From: Lithospermum erythrorhizon
Taxonomy: Eukaryota > Streptophyta > Magnoliopsida > Boraginales > Boraginaceae
Reading direction: 5' to 3'
Length of the DNA stretch: 64,000 nt
Assembly (NCBI GenBank): GCA_019722365.1
Contig: JADFUC010001620.1
Location: 124,001 to 188,000, forward strand
Within the stretch, counting starts at the first letter, position 1. Each line of letters starts with the position of its first letter. Shown in pieces: positions 48,885 to 60,452 of this stretch. The notes under the pieces were generated by a model. That model saw only the letters and a program-made list of their open reading frames with translations, ran no database searches and had not been told where the DNA came from. The position numbers and the translations under genes are program-made.

Positions 48885-48987
48885 ATAGGGTTGGTCCGAT
48901 GGCCATGAAATCTCTTTATAATGATGAGGTTCGGGATCGAGTTTTTATAATATGAATGAAACTTTAAAAAGAAAAAAGAAAAAAGGG
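48885..48987 (+). repeat. tRNA-derived SINE-like element
   Basis: About 100 bp. GGTTGGTCCGATGGCCA resembles a pol III A box and GAGGTTCGGGATCGAG a B box (GTTCGANNC type). It ends in an A-rich tail (AAAAAGAAAAAAGAAAAAAG). Confidence 0.5.
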
Positions 48988-49607
48988 TAGTAGATAGTGT
49001 TTGTGTATCATAGTCGATTCGAAAACAAATTGGCCAATAAATACATGGTAGTTAAGTTGTACTATCTCAATCCTCCACCCCCAGCCCTAGCTTTTTTAGG
49101 TGGGAGTCTCTTCAAAGATATCTTAGAGATGTTAATATATGTTAATAATATTGAATGTTAATTGAAGTTGGATAATATTTTTTCATTGCGAAGTCACTAG
49201 CATTTGTTGCCCATACGGACATAAAGGGAGAATGAGCCACTAATGCACTGAACATTAACATAAATCAATTTGCACTAGGATTCCTTCCTATTAGGACACA
49301 GAAAATAAAGGTTAGAACCAAATGCAATTGAACAACTTGAGATTTAATCCCCTTCAACTGTTTGGAATCCCATGTAAATGGGAGAAGAAACAATTATGTC
49401 GTATATCTAGGGTAGGAAATAAATTTGCTAATGCAGTTGAAGAACAAAGATGATATGACTACTGACAACTAAAAGATGCATCCTTGGACATTTATTTAAC
49501 TATGAATATATACTTCTGAACTTCTAATTATTTACATCTTCTTACTTAGTCGTTGGTCCACTGCATCGAATATCGACCTTCAGCAAAATGTAGAGGAAAC
49601 AAAACAT

Positions 49608-52600
49608 TTATGCATTGCTCGCGCTGCTCTCTTGCGCTTTTTGAATCGCCATAACTGTGAGGGTCACAAGGGATGCATAGACTGAATTAGGCACCTTTTC
49701 CACCACCTTTCCCACACCTGGAACTCCCTCGGTGGTCCTCTTTGTAAGCAATGCTATGGTTGGAGCCACAGCCAACGTAATTATCAGTCCCTGACTGACC
49801 ACAATGAATGTATCTTTAGTTAAACACTTGATGAATTCGGTGAATTCATCAGGATCCAGTTCTCCATCAAGGTTCATATCACATTCCTGAACAAAGGGAA
49901 AATAATTAAAGTAATCAACAAAATGGAAAAAGTGGAGAAAATTGTGGTAAAAACCCATAGATAACTGTTACTGGTTATTCATATATCTTCTCACTTATTA
50001 ATGAAGCAGGCACAAGCAGATATAATAGCAAAACAAGAGCATAAAAATTGTGTTTTCTAATTACCGTCGTGTGAACGGAGCAGTGTTCTATGAGACTTTA
50101 GTATCATGAAAGCATCGCAAAAGAAGGAAAGAAAGAAACATACTTAAAACAATACATAAACTCAACTGGATGCCACAATAAATGAGGGCAAGTAATTTCA
50201 CCTTATAGAGAGACTTAAGGGTAAGGACAAAGAATTTGGCATATGACATGCCAACTTAAGTTGTAAGAACAACAGTGTTCTTCATTGAAAATATCAGAGG
50301 AACTCTTATGTGACATTGTTGTTTTTGTTTTTTTTGGAAATTGCTGCTAGTTTTGGGTCTTTCTAGCTACTGCCTCCATCCATACCTCCCACCACGAACA
50401 ACAAATCCGATTCGGACCTAATTACATGTTCCCTCTCCGATTGCCATTTAAGATTTACTTAATGGTTGAACCGGTACCGGGGATGCTTACCAACGCATAT
50501 CATACATAAGATCTATCATTATCAAGTAAAGTTTACTCTAAAGTCATCGACTATCCATTTTCAAATGCATTAACAGAGACTTGAGAGAGTTTGACTAATA
50601 CATAAGGTTTGCCATACTTGACCTGCTAGATAGTGTGGTGGATACAGAACTGCAGAAACAAATAAAACCAAACTTTTGTGAAATTACTTGTTTGATGGTT
50701 TAACGCTCATGAAGCACATATGAAATTACTTGTTTGATGGTTTAACAATATACCATATGGACTATATTAACTTGGCAAGAAATGTTGCAGCCGCATGTTG
50801 GAAAAGAGGTAATCAAGAAAGAAATTGTAACATAACATTGTCCTGAGAAAAAAAGAGCCTTCGAGATATGAGTTTATTGCTGAGGAACAGCATGGTGTTG
50901 TGAGCCTTATGCATATCAGGGACAAAAATTGATAACCCAACCTAGACTGCTAAAAATCATAAAGAAAAAATTCATACCCTTATAGCAATAGCTACATAAC
51001 CTTATTGACTTCAACTATACAGCCCAAAGTCTAAAATCAATCGTAGAAGGATCTTCTAAAGGCCAACGCTGAAAAGAGCCTACCAGTGTGGGCACTTTAT
51101 CTATTGAGGTCAGGAATTACTAATAAGTTACAGATGGTGGATGCTGAGATACACATAATTGTTTATCAAATTTAAAGATAGATAACAGCTGTGAAGGAAA
51201 ACTTTGTTCCACTACATGATACAATTCGATCAAAGCCATAAAAATACCTGCATCACAGCCCTAACTCGCTCTCTTGTAGGGGGGTCAAAATGAGGCCCAG
51301 GCAGACGTTTGTTGATATCACTGAAACAACACACAACTCAAATCATAATAAGCACCATGACACGTTTGTTAGAGAATAATAATACATGTTTAAAAGGCTG
51401 TATTACAATCTTACTTGTAAACAAGAAGTACAGCTATATAAATTTCTTCGAAGGTCAGCTTTTCCCTCCCAGCATCATGCTTGATGCGGTTAAGAACCTT
51501 ATGAGCAATCTTTTGCATCTGCTTTTCCCTCCATTCCTTACCTAAAAAGATAATTTGATATATAAGTCACTAAAGTCAGTTTGGTGGGTTTGCATAGATC
51601 TTTTAGAACATTAAATCATAATGAATTTGAAGACCTGTGGAGAAATTTTGGACCATTGAATCATATACCATGAGTATGTTACACATAAGAAAGGTAAACA
51701 CGTTGGAGACTAATTAGGTGCAACAAAACACTCTAAAATAAGCCTACTGAAAGTTAAAATTCTTATCTTATTCTTAATGTGGTTAAAATTATAGCTGCAA
51801 AGAGTGTGGTCATTTGGAAACTTATTAGTTACATGATTAAGTGTCAATGGCCAAGTAGTTTTGCTAATAAACATGTGTGTTAAGTACTATAGGTCACCTA
51901 CAACTAGAAATAAAATCATATTGTGCCTTAATAATCAGTGAATACGATAACATTACATCGATCAAAAGAGAATAGAACAGTGTTAAACTAATTTCTTTAT
52001 CTTGTAGGTGACATGGAGATAGCTCATCACCAATTACTCTAGTGAAGGACAAACTGGTAAACTGACAAATCACATTGCTTTGGCCATATGATCTATACTC
52101 ATTTTGGAACAGTTCTGTTTAGCCTTGTTAAACAAGGAGATACAATTGCAGAATGCATATCAAACACAGATTAACAGCTAACACTAACCTGTAGTAAAAC
52201 TACCAACATCTCATACACTATCTTATACATATAAAACCATTAGAACGTTGATTACCACGAGCAGGAACGAGTATGATCTAGTTCTATTTGAACCATTCAG
52301 ATGACTATAAAAAAGAAAAGGGTGGCCAGGGCTTTCCAGCTTGTCAGCTCTGAAATGTATATCACCAACTCCGAATACAACAGACTATTTTCTTGTTAAT
52401 CACAACAGGATTGTACCCTATACCTCTAAGACTAAGTCTCGGCGAACTAAAAGATTCCAGTGGAAAAAACCATCAACTCCTAATACTATCAACTACAGTT
52501 TACACCTAAACTACTGATTTAGAACTCTATTAATGATTCAACAACCTCAAAGAACATAGTATTCCGTACTATATAATATGGTAATTTTCATCTGTAATTT

Positions 52601-53273
52601 ATCCCCAATGACCGACTCTTTCCTGATTTTATAACATGATTTGACCATCCCACCAGCTTCTCGCTCCATTTCACGAAGACGGCCCAATTTTGAATTTTGA
52701 TGGACTTTAAAAATTTCGAACTCAAATATTTTTTCCTTATGTCGTATAACATTTGGTGAAAAATATATCAAAATATAGTATTTTTAACACAAATTACTAT
52801 TAACATGATAATTTCGATGCGAATAAAAAGTTATGTGCATCAATTAAGACTACGAAGTTTGTTAATTTTGACCATGAAAATCAAACCACGCCAGCAACTA
52901 AACTACACTAGCCAAGCCCTATATGACTCGACTTTTGGTCAATATTTTTGAGATGGGATGTAGTATTTGTTTACTGTATGAACCGAGTAATAAATATTTA
53001 CCTAATCCAACAATGGTAAAGTCCATCAAGCACATATGAATTCAAAATTATACAGACACATCATTATTTCTAGACATCCTTAACTACATGCCAAGATTAA
53101 TAAAAATGCAATGAAATACCATAATGAAAATATGACACGTTTCTCATGCATATAATCATCATCATATTATTCATATGATACCAGTGATAAATTGAATAAA
53201 ATTGATTTTTACTGAATAATGGTGTGAAATTTTAGCTAAATTTACCGTTGAATTTTTCAAGCATCTGACCCAT
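49608..53273 (-). CDS. EF-hand calcium-binding membrane protein, paralogue 2
   Basis: Spliced reading of 168 residues on minus. Exons: 53273-53246, 51541-51415, 51320-51248 and 49886-49608, lengths 28, 127, 73 and 279 nt; the first three lengths equal those of the gene at 23821-24783. Starts MGQMLEKFNG. Exon 2 gives KEWREKQMQKIAHKVLNRI and EEIYIAVLLVYN; exon 3 INKRLPGPHFDPPTRERV; exon 4 the EF loop DMNLDGELDPDE (Asp 1, Asn 3, Asp 5, Asp 9, Glu 12), a better loop than in paralogue 1, which has Ser at 9. A hydrophobic helix follows (LIITLAVAPTIALL), then EGVPGVGKVVEKVP. A reading open to 49958 runs into intron 3 and should not be used as the start. Introns 1 (1704 bp) and 3 (1361 bp) are far longer than in paralogue 1. 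Probable calcium sensor at a membrane; precise role unknown. Confidence 0.9.
50678..50750. repeat. 42-bp spaced direct repeat in intron 3
   Basis: TGAAATTACTTGTTTGATGG starts at 50679 and again at 50721, followed by TTTAAC both times. A small tandem duplication inside the EF-hand gene's intron. Confidence 0.8.
52650..52900. mobile_element. MITE copy in intron 1 of EF-hand paralogue 2
   Basis: CCCAATTTTGAATTTTGATGG, ATAACATTTGGTGAAAAATA and GTTTGTTAATTTTGACCATG match the copy at 46204-46490 and, reversed, 22815-23030. Ends are worn. Confidence 0.65.
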
Positions 53274-54377
53274 TATTATTTTGAGCTCTGAATTAATTGG
53301 AGAGAATAAGATAAATGAATACTTGGCTGCTTTGCACCACTAGTAGCATGCGAGGACGGGAAAATCGCATGAATTCTAAATTTTGATAAAATGTTTTTAA
53401 TCCATTTTAATAAAATGGATAAATTTCAACAGCTAAGACTAAAAGCACATTGAAACAATGTCCAAAATAATGAAATAATCACTAAACATTTCTAGCATTT
53501 GATGCTTTTGAATGTCCGGTGTGATGTATTTTTGATATCTGGGCATTCAACGTGACACTTGAAGTTGATTAAAAAAAATTAGTCAAAAAATATATTGTAA
53601 ATGTAGAAGTTCTATAATTGAATAACAAATATTTTGAAATAAAAATTTATTTTTTATCAAGAAATGGAATAAATGTTATAAAATGTAATTTTATTAAAAA
53701 GTGATATAAATATAATTTTATTTGAAAAATTGATAGTCTTGGCATTTCCCATACGAGGACTCCCTTGCCTTCCAGGATCTTGTCATTTGTTAGTATCGTT
53801 GATCTGACTGTGACGTCCATGGCAATTTAATCATCATACGATGTGAGGAGAATTGTCAAGAGATGTCTCATCTGGTCAAATGGCCTTGCATCTGTGGCCT
53901 TGCGTATGTAGAATAGCCGCAATAATAGCGGCCTTTGGATTCAGCCAGCAATTACTGCTGCTTTGTAGGGGAGATCGAACCAGCGCCGATGCGCGCCTTA
54001 TGAGCGGCCGATGTCAGATATTACAAATGGACTTCATTGTTAGTATGTGAATTTATTATATTGGACAAATGGTTTGAAAAGAATATTCACATTTTTAAAA
54101 AAGAGAATATCGATTTGATATTTTATTTTAATAACGTTTTATTCGATCTGACATTAAAAATGATATCACTCAACTACTTTCGTTCAAATTTTCGTCAACA
54201 AACTCGAATTGTTGGTATAAGTCAAAAAATAGCAGGGGCATTTTCATCAAAACATATTTCCGACCTTCTAAATCTTTTCTTTCAAATTAAACTTAAATAA
54301 TTTGATAATAAGATGAAAAAGAAACCCCCTGTTTCTGCGCAGCCCAAACGTAAACCACCCATCCACTACCGTAGCAT
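53274..54377. other. Upstream region of EF-hand paralogue 2 and spacer
   Basis: The first few hundred bases presumably hold the promoter. 53740-54030 is less AT-rich but shows no recognised gene. The 87-codon + stretch at 54037-54300 is AT-rich and unrecognised. Confidence 0.4.
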
Positions 54378-55294
54378 TGGAAAATTACATGGATATATGA
54401 GTATAAATACAAATTCGTAGATGGGGATCTTAAAGTCTTTCTTACGTTATTAAAAATACACATGATAAGTATAAGCAATGCTTCATTCTGTGAGTAAATT
54501 CCACCAAAATTCCACGCGCTTCAAATTACTTAGCGTGGTTTGACTTCCACCGACTCACTTTGTTGTAATATCAATCGTATGATATCTGGTTAATTAGCGC
54601 GGGGAGAGGTTGAATCAGCCGATTTATGCTAATGTGAGGTTGAACAAAACCAAAAACCCAAGAAAAATTCTTGGAAATTTGACCAAATGGGGGGGCTACT
54701 TAGGGTTTTCGATGAAAGATTTTTCACTTGTGCTAAAACCCTAAAACCTCTTTATATAGGGCTAGGTTAAAACTGAGCCGATGTGACCAGGTTAAAAGTA
54801 TTAGCTTGACCGTTAACTCTGTTAGTTCGTTAGGAACTGGCTGAGTTGCTAATGAGGATTGAACTATTTAATTAAGCTTAATTAAATAGTAATTGAAATC
54901 TCGATAATCTTTGAAGTTATTGACAAATACTAAAATTACTCGAACCAATTAAATAAGCTATTTAATTGATTACATTTGTTCAATCGATATTCATAAAATG
55001 CTTAGAACCACTTGTAATTGAAATACATTTCTCGATTATATAGTTCTCTTTAATTTCATACATGGAATATAACTCGAAGTCATTGTATGTATGTGACATA
55101 CAGGCTCGAGATAATAGTAAGTTGTATAATAATTGCTTGATTACTATTATTATAACGGTGTAGTAAGATCTATGATAACTCATAACCCCTTAAACTATCA
55201 TGAACCAGCTAGTAATATCTGATTACTAAGTTGAACATAAGTCGATAATCACATTTAATCCAAATAAATGGAATCAATTCATTGATTTCCGACA
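54378..55294 (-). repeat. 3' LTR of the copia element
   Basis: 917 bp. A TATA box (TATATAAA on minus, 54758-54751) is conserved with the sister LTR. Shared words include CAAGAAAAATTCTTGGA and TAAGCTTAATTAAATAGTAAT. Confidence 0.85.
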
Positions 55295-56199
55295 CTCCAA
55301 CTGCGCGTTTGGACGATTATCTTACGAATTTCTTTATCCTTGCTTGATCTCACAGTAAGTAGGCTAACCATAAGTGTGTCATAGAAACATCCGCCAACTT
55401 CTTTACTCGGTATAGGCCCGAATAAGCATTTATGGCGTCCCATAAACAATCGTTACAGTGAGAGGCACGAGATGCTACTTGTATATGTCGAGGGGGCGGA
55501 CAAATCCCTCCCCGATATATACGACATCATCATTCTGTTCATTTTGTGTGACAGCGTATGCCGTTATAATCCTTTAAAGGCGAGATGTTTGGTAAATAGT
55601 CAAAATACGGAAAAAATCTTAACACGGATAGTCATATATCGTAGGTATAGAATTGACGAACCTAAAATTCCTAAGCAAATGTCGCCCAGGACACAGAGAT
55701 ATACATGTTACATGAATTCATTTCGATTAAATACAAGCTCCCAGTCCTGAGACCGGCCACGGTATTGATCTAGAGTCTGGAGCCGGCGTGTCAATCTTGA
55801 TAGTAATCAAAACATACCATGTTAATCGTATGGTAGCATCGCCTGACTATCGACATCGACGAGCCTTTTAGTATCACATGTTTCTAAGGCAGGCAGTGTA
55901 ATTAGGTTCATGTTACCTCTGCAGAAAACATAAACAAACCTAGGGATTTATCTTTTACTCATCGAGATCTGGCTAAATGTGTGCCATGTAAATTTAAACA
56001 TATAGACACCATAAACAAATATATTAAAATACTAAAGAAGCAATAATATTCAAAATATTTGTTCCACGTAACACAATAGATACATCTTGACTCAGCTTAA
56101 CCTAACGCGGCTGCTGACGTAAATCTAAGACCTATGTTATTTGCATCTTTAAATCATCTTTGCGACTTAGTGGTTTAGTAAAGGGAATGAAGCAGTCAG

Positions 56200-57500
56200 C
56201 CTATTTACTTTACATACTTTGACATAAATGCATCAAGCATATCTCTAATCGGGTGATACTTTACGAGTGCGTCTTTGGACTTGTGATGTGCTGGGGTTCC
56301 TTAGCTTGAGCTATTGCCCCGGTGTCCTGAAAGCAACTCAGTACGAGGATCCTCGATCTTTGGGTACCCAGCGCCCGAGTTCGGTCCACAATTTCTTTAT
56401 CGATATGCTTAACTTTAGCGGCTTGAGGCCTTGTGATGTCTCGAGATACGTGGTAGAGATAAACCTTGATCTTCTGTTTGGAACTCCTCCTCCGAATCTT
56501 GTGGCTCACTTAGTTGAGACACAAAATACATACCAAGGCTGAAAGCGATAGTCGCCTGCAATAGGTTGGCTGGCGTCGGTGTACCTGTCGCTTCACCAAC
56601 TCTTCATCTCCACCATATACCAAGAAGGCATCTTTAGTTCTTCTCGGATACTTGGATGCATACATTCTTGATCGATGACTTTTCGCTAGATTGGCTTGGT
56701 ATCTGCGGTTACACTTAATGCATAAGACACATCCCAGGTCTGATGCTTGTGACGTAGCGTATGATGGATCCTATAAGCGAAGCGTAAGGTATGTCATATA
56801 CGTTCATCTCGGCACTAGTAGTGGAGACTGACATGGCTGCGAGTTGAACTCCATGTCTGTGGGAGATTACCCTTGGAATTACTCATGTTGAACCTTTGCG
56901 ATTGCACTTATTCACGTAAGTATCGACAAAGTCAATCTGACCTCTGAGTACCGATCTCGGTGGATCTTTATTCCAAGAAGTATATATTGTCTTCGCTAAG
57001 TCCTTCGTTAAGAAACATTTGCACGGCCAATCGCGGCGAGTTTAGTAACTACGTTTTTCTAATGATAAGTAATATCATCGTTATGGGACTATGAATGATA
57101 CATAACCGACTTTACGCTTCTTGTATACCTGAATTAACTGTAGTTCTTGATAAACCAAACTCTTTGATTGATTCATCAAAACGTAGATTCAACCTAGCAG
57201 GGATAATTTGCCCAAAGGCCATAAATGGACTTTTGCAACTTGCGTACCTTCTTAGGTCCTTTAGGACATGTAAAAACTACGGAGGTTGTACCCGTATCGC
57301 ATCTTATCCCAAATTTCCATTCGAGCTTGATCTTTACATCCATTTGCCATATTTCATAGTCATGAAATGCAGCGATAGCTAAGATTATCGGATGGATTTA
57401 AGCATAGCCTTTGGCGAAATAAGTTTTGTCATAGTCGCTCCGTGAACTTGTTTGAAACGCTTTCATTTCTGAGTCGCTTTGAAAACATCAGCGTTTTCGT
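56200..57500 (-). pseudogene. Copia RT and RNase H remnant
   Basis: RT: AMLKSIR near 57410-57390, then KYGKWM-like wording. RT thumb: IYFLE, RFNMSNSKGNLPQTW and IPYA(S)A-like wording between 57000 and 56740. Connection: YPRRTKDAFLVYGGDEELVK near 56670-56590. RNase H end: DTGAIAQAKEPQH at about 56330-56290. The catalytic YVDD segment could not be located. Confidence 0.75.
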
Positions 57501-58327
57501 CTTTGTCGTGTTTAACTGTAAATGCCGTTTACATTCGATAGGGCGAGCCCGTTTGGTAAATCAACTGAGGACCAAACCTCGTTTGGTACATAGAATCCAT
57601 CTCAGGTGCATGGCTATTTTTCCATTGTCGGCGCCCATTGCTGTGCATTCATCTTTGTAAGAAGTGGGCGTCCTTTCAATGATGACTTCGCCCGATACCA
57701 GCTGTTCTAGTTAAATGGCGATCCTGTCGGATCTCACAGGGTTGGTTGCTTCCAGTTTCTACGTGGATCAAGAGCTGAGTCTTATGAAAAGAAGGTTCAA
57801 TTTTTGTGGTGTGTCGAGATGCTGCATTAGATGCGTCGACATTAACTTAAATGACAGGCTTTATCGAGATGATCGCCGTTACTTGATCATACCTGGACAG
57901 TATTCCTTTCAAGGAATACTCACGTTATGATAAGGATTTTATTCTCCTCCTTCGGGTAAGTAGTAACCAAGCTAATTTTCCATAGATATCCTATGAAATA
58001 ACATTTATCGATTTGGATGCAAGTTTATATTTGTTAATCTCTTGCGTAAGCTTATGACCCCGAATCTTGAAATGACAGAATCTTCCCGAACCACGGTCAT
58101 GGGAGTTTTTATCTGTGACTTGGTTGGACATCACATTTAAAAGGTAAGTGTCGCTTAGAGTGCGTATCCCGAAATTAGCGGTAGATCGAACAAATTTGCG
58201 TCATAGATCGAACGCTTGTCGAAGGGTTCAATTTCTCCTTTCGGACACGCCGTTATCAAGTTTCTATTTGAGTGAGTTGTGGCTTGATACCACACTTTCT
58301 ACAAGATGAGTATTGAACTTCATTGAC

Positions 58328-59420
58328 TCAAATATTCTCCGCCTCTATCGAGACCGAATCTTTATTGTCTTGTTGGTTGGTTTTGTACTTCATTTGGGCA
58401 GATTTCTCCAGAAAGGACTCGTGTTTGTGTCTCGTCGGATACACAAAACCGTATCTCTGTAGTCGTCGGTAAATGTAATGAAGTAAGTTGCAACTTTCCT
58501 GCGCGAGGATGTGTTCATTGGCTCGCATTACATCGGTGTGTATGATCTGATAAATCAACTTTGCCGCTTTCGATTAAGCGTTAGAAGGCATTTTTGGTCA
58601 TCTTTCCCAGGCAAGAACTCAGCGACATCGTGGTTCATAATCAAAACCTTCAAGTATTACGAATTGGGTTTCTTGATTCGGTTCTAGATTAATGTGACCT
58701 AGTACTGCTTGATACCATAGGTATGTTTGGTTTAAGTCGTTAGGCTTGTCCATTTTAAATTTATGTATGACTCGTGTCATGTCACTTGTTATAGACCATT
58801 TTGAAGGTGCGAACCTTTGCCCGTCTGGTGATCCTGCAAATTCATCGGGATGTTAAGTGAAAAACCATCATTATTCAAAAGCAGGGAAATAGAAATAATA
58901 TTCACAAGTGCGGTACATAATGTAGGAGATAAGTTCAAAAGCAAGGCGGGTAGGCAATTTAAACTAATGGATCGCTGACAACCGTGCCATTTCCCATCTG
59001 TGATCCATTTCCCTGCTTTCAGTCTTACATTTGACGAGTTCTGCATGTCGACAAATGTGAGACATGACGATTATTAGCCCGCAGTAAATTATAAGTTGTA
59101 CAAACTTCCAATAACATACATACGGTGACGGTCGTGAGATATTCTTCACATCATCTGTGAACTTCACCAATTAGGCTTCCATTGACCTGAGTTTCCTTGA
59201 TAATGACTGTCGTCGCTACCCCAGCTCCTCACTACATGACCTTGGGATTACTGAACCACCCGGCCTTGCCGGTGAACTTCTTCTTCTTCTTGAATTTCTT
59301 AACTTTGTTTTGGACCACAGCGAAGAATAAATTTTAGTCTTACCCAGGTTCGATACCGGCATTCGTGATCATCTTATGCGATTCGTTTAGAGATATGAAC
59401 TTGTGCATATTGAAGTTTAT
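58328..59420 (-). pseudogene. Copia gag-protease-integrase remnant
   Basis: Integrase core: IIHTDV near the start of 58558-58328, then YGFVYPTRHKHESFLEK, a clear copia integrase signature. GAG-pre-integrase: VNIISISLLLNNDGFSLNI in 59046-58789. Protease and zinc-knuckle traces at 59050-59400 are unreadable apart from a Lys-rich run near 59280. Frameshifted. Confidence 0.7.
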
Positions 59421-59478
59421 AATGGCCCGAGAGAATTTAATGCGGAAGAGACTTGAGGATGAGATACGGATGCCAGCG

Positions 59479-60452
59479 TGGAAAATTCTATGGATATAAA
59501 TACAAATCCATAGATCAGGGGATCTTAAAGTCTTTTCTACGTTATTCTAAAAATACATGATTATAATAAGTATAAACAGTACTTACATTCACGTGAATTA
59601 AATTCTTAAAATTCCATATTCAAATTCTAGCATTAATTTGACTTCCACAAATCTCCTTGTTGTAATGTCGATAAGTATGATATCTGGTTGGTCGCGAGGA
59701 GAGGTTGAATCAAAAAGCGATTTATGCTAGTAAACAGGTTGAACAAAAACCAAAACCCAAGAAAAATTCTTGGAGAATTTCGACGAAAGGCGGCTAGGGT
59801 TTTTAGATGAAAGATTTTCCTTGTGCTTCATGAAAAACCTAAAGCCCTCTTTATATAGAATTTAGGTTAGAAACAGAGCCAGACCAAGCGACCCGTTAGA
59901 GAGTATTAGCTTATTTCGTTAACTCTATTAGTTCGTTAAGACACTAATGAGTTGCTAATAAGTTGAACTATTTGAGTAAGCTTAATTAAATAGTAATGAG
60001 TCGATATCAATAATCTTTCAAGTTATTGACAAATACTAAAATTACTCGAGACGATTAAATAACTATTTAATTGATTCTATTTGTTCAATCGATATTCTAC
60101 ATAAAATGTAGAACCCTTGTAATTGAGAAATACATTTCTCCGATTATATAGTTCTAGTTTAATTTCATACATGAAATAACTCCAAAATCCTTGTATGTGT
60201 GTGACTTCTAGATTAGATAATAGTAAAGTTGTATAATAATAATAATTGACCAATTACTATTATTATAGCGATTAATAGTGAATCTAGCGATCATTCATAA
60301 CATAAATTATCATGAGAACCCGCACTAGTAATATACAATTACTAAGTTGAACACTAGGATTACGATAATCACATTTAACCAATGAAGTAAATGAATCGAT
60401 ACGTAATTGTGGCGGGTATAATAAATGGAATCAGTGCCGTTGATTTCCGACA
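59479..60452 (-). repeat. 5' LTR of the copia element
   Basis: 974 bp. TATA box on minus at 59857-59850. It carries an extra stretch near 60385-60422 (around ACGTAATTGTGGCGGG) that the left LTR lacks, in addition to many 1-5 nt indels. Confidence 0.85.

Larger units (their letters stand above)
47739..49607. other. Intergenic region with SINE-like repeats
   Basis: Holds the 3' regions of two convergent genes. The repeats at 47998-48275 and 48885-48987 are listed separately. The rest is AT-rich with nothing else recognised. Confidence 0.4.
54378..60452 (-). mobile_element. Ty1/copia LTR retrotransposon, minus strand, with both LTRs
   Basis: LTRs 54378-55294 and 59479-60452 begin TGTCGGAAATCAA and end AATTTTCCA on minus. 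Between them, right to left, come gag/protease, integrase, RT and RNase H. Integrase before RT is the copia order. Length 6.07 kb. The 5' LTR is the right one. No matching 5-bp target duplication was found. Reading frames are broken. Lineage was not settled. Confidence 0.85.

Noticed and set aside
49887..49958. N-terminal extension of the EF-hand ORF (MGFYHNFLHFFHF...)
   Set aside because: It is intron 3 sequence; a consensus acceptor at 49887-49888 and three upstream exons in phase give the true reading.
54037..54300. 87-codon + ORF
   Set aside because: AT-rich, Phe/Ile/Asn-rich translation typical of non-coding spacer; no neighbours or motif support it.
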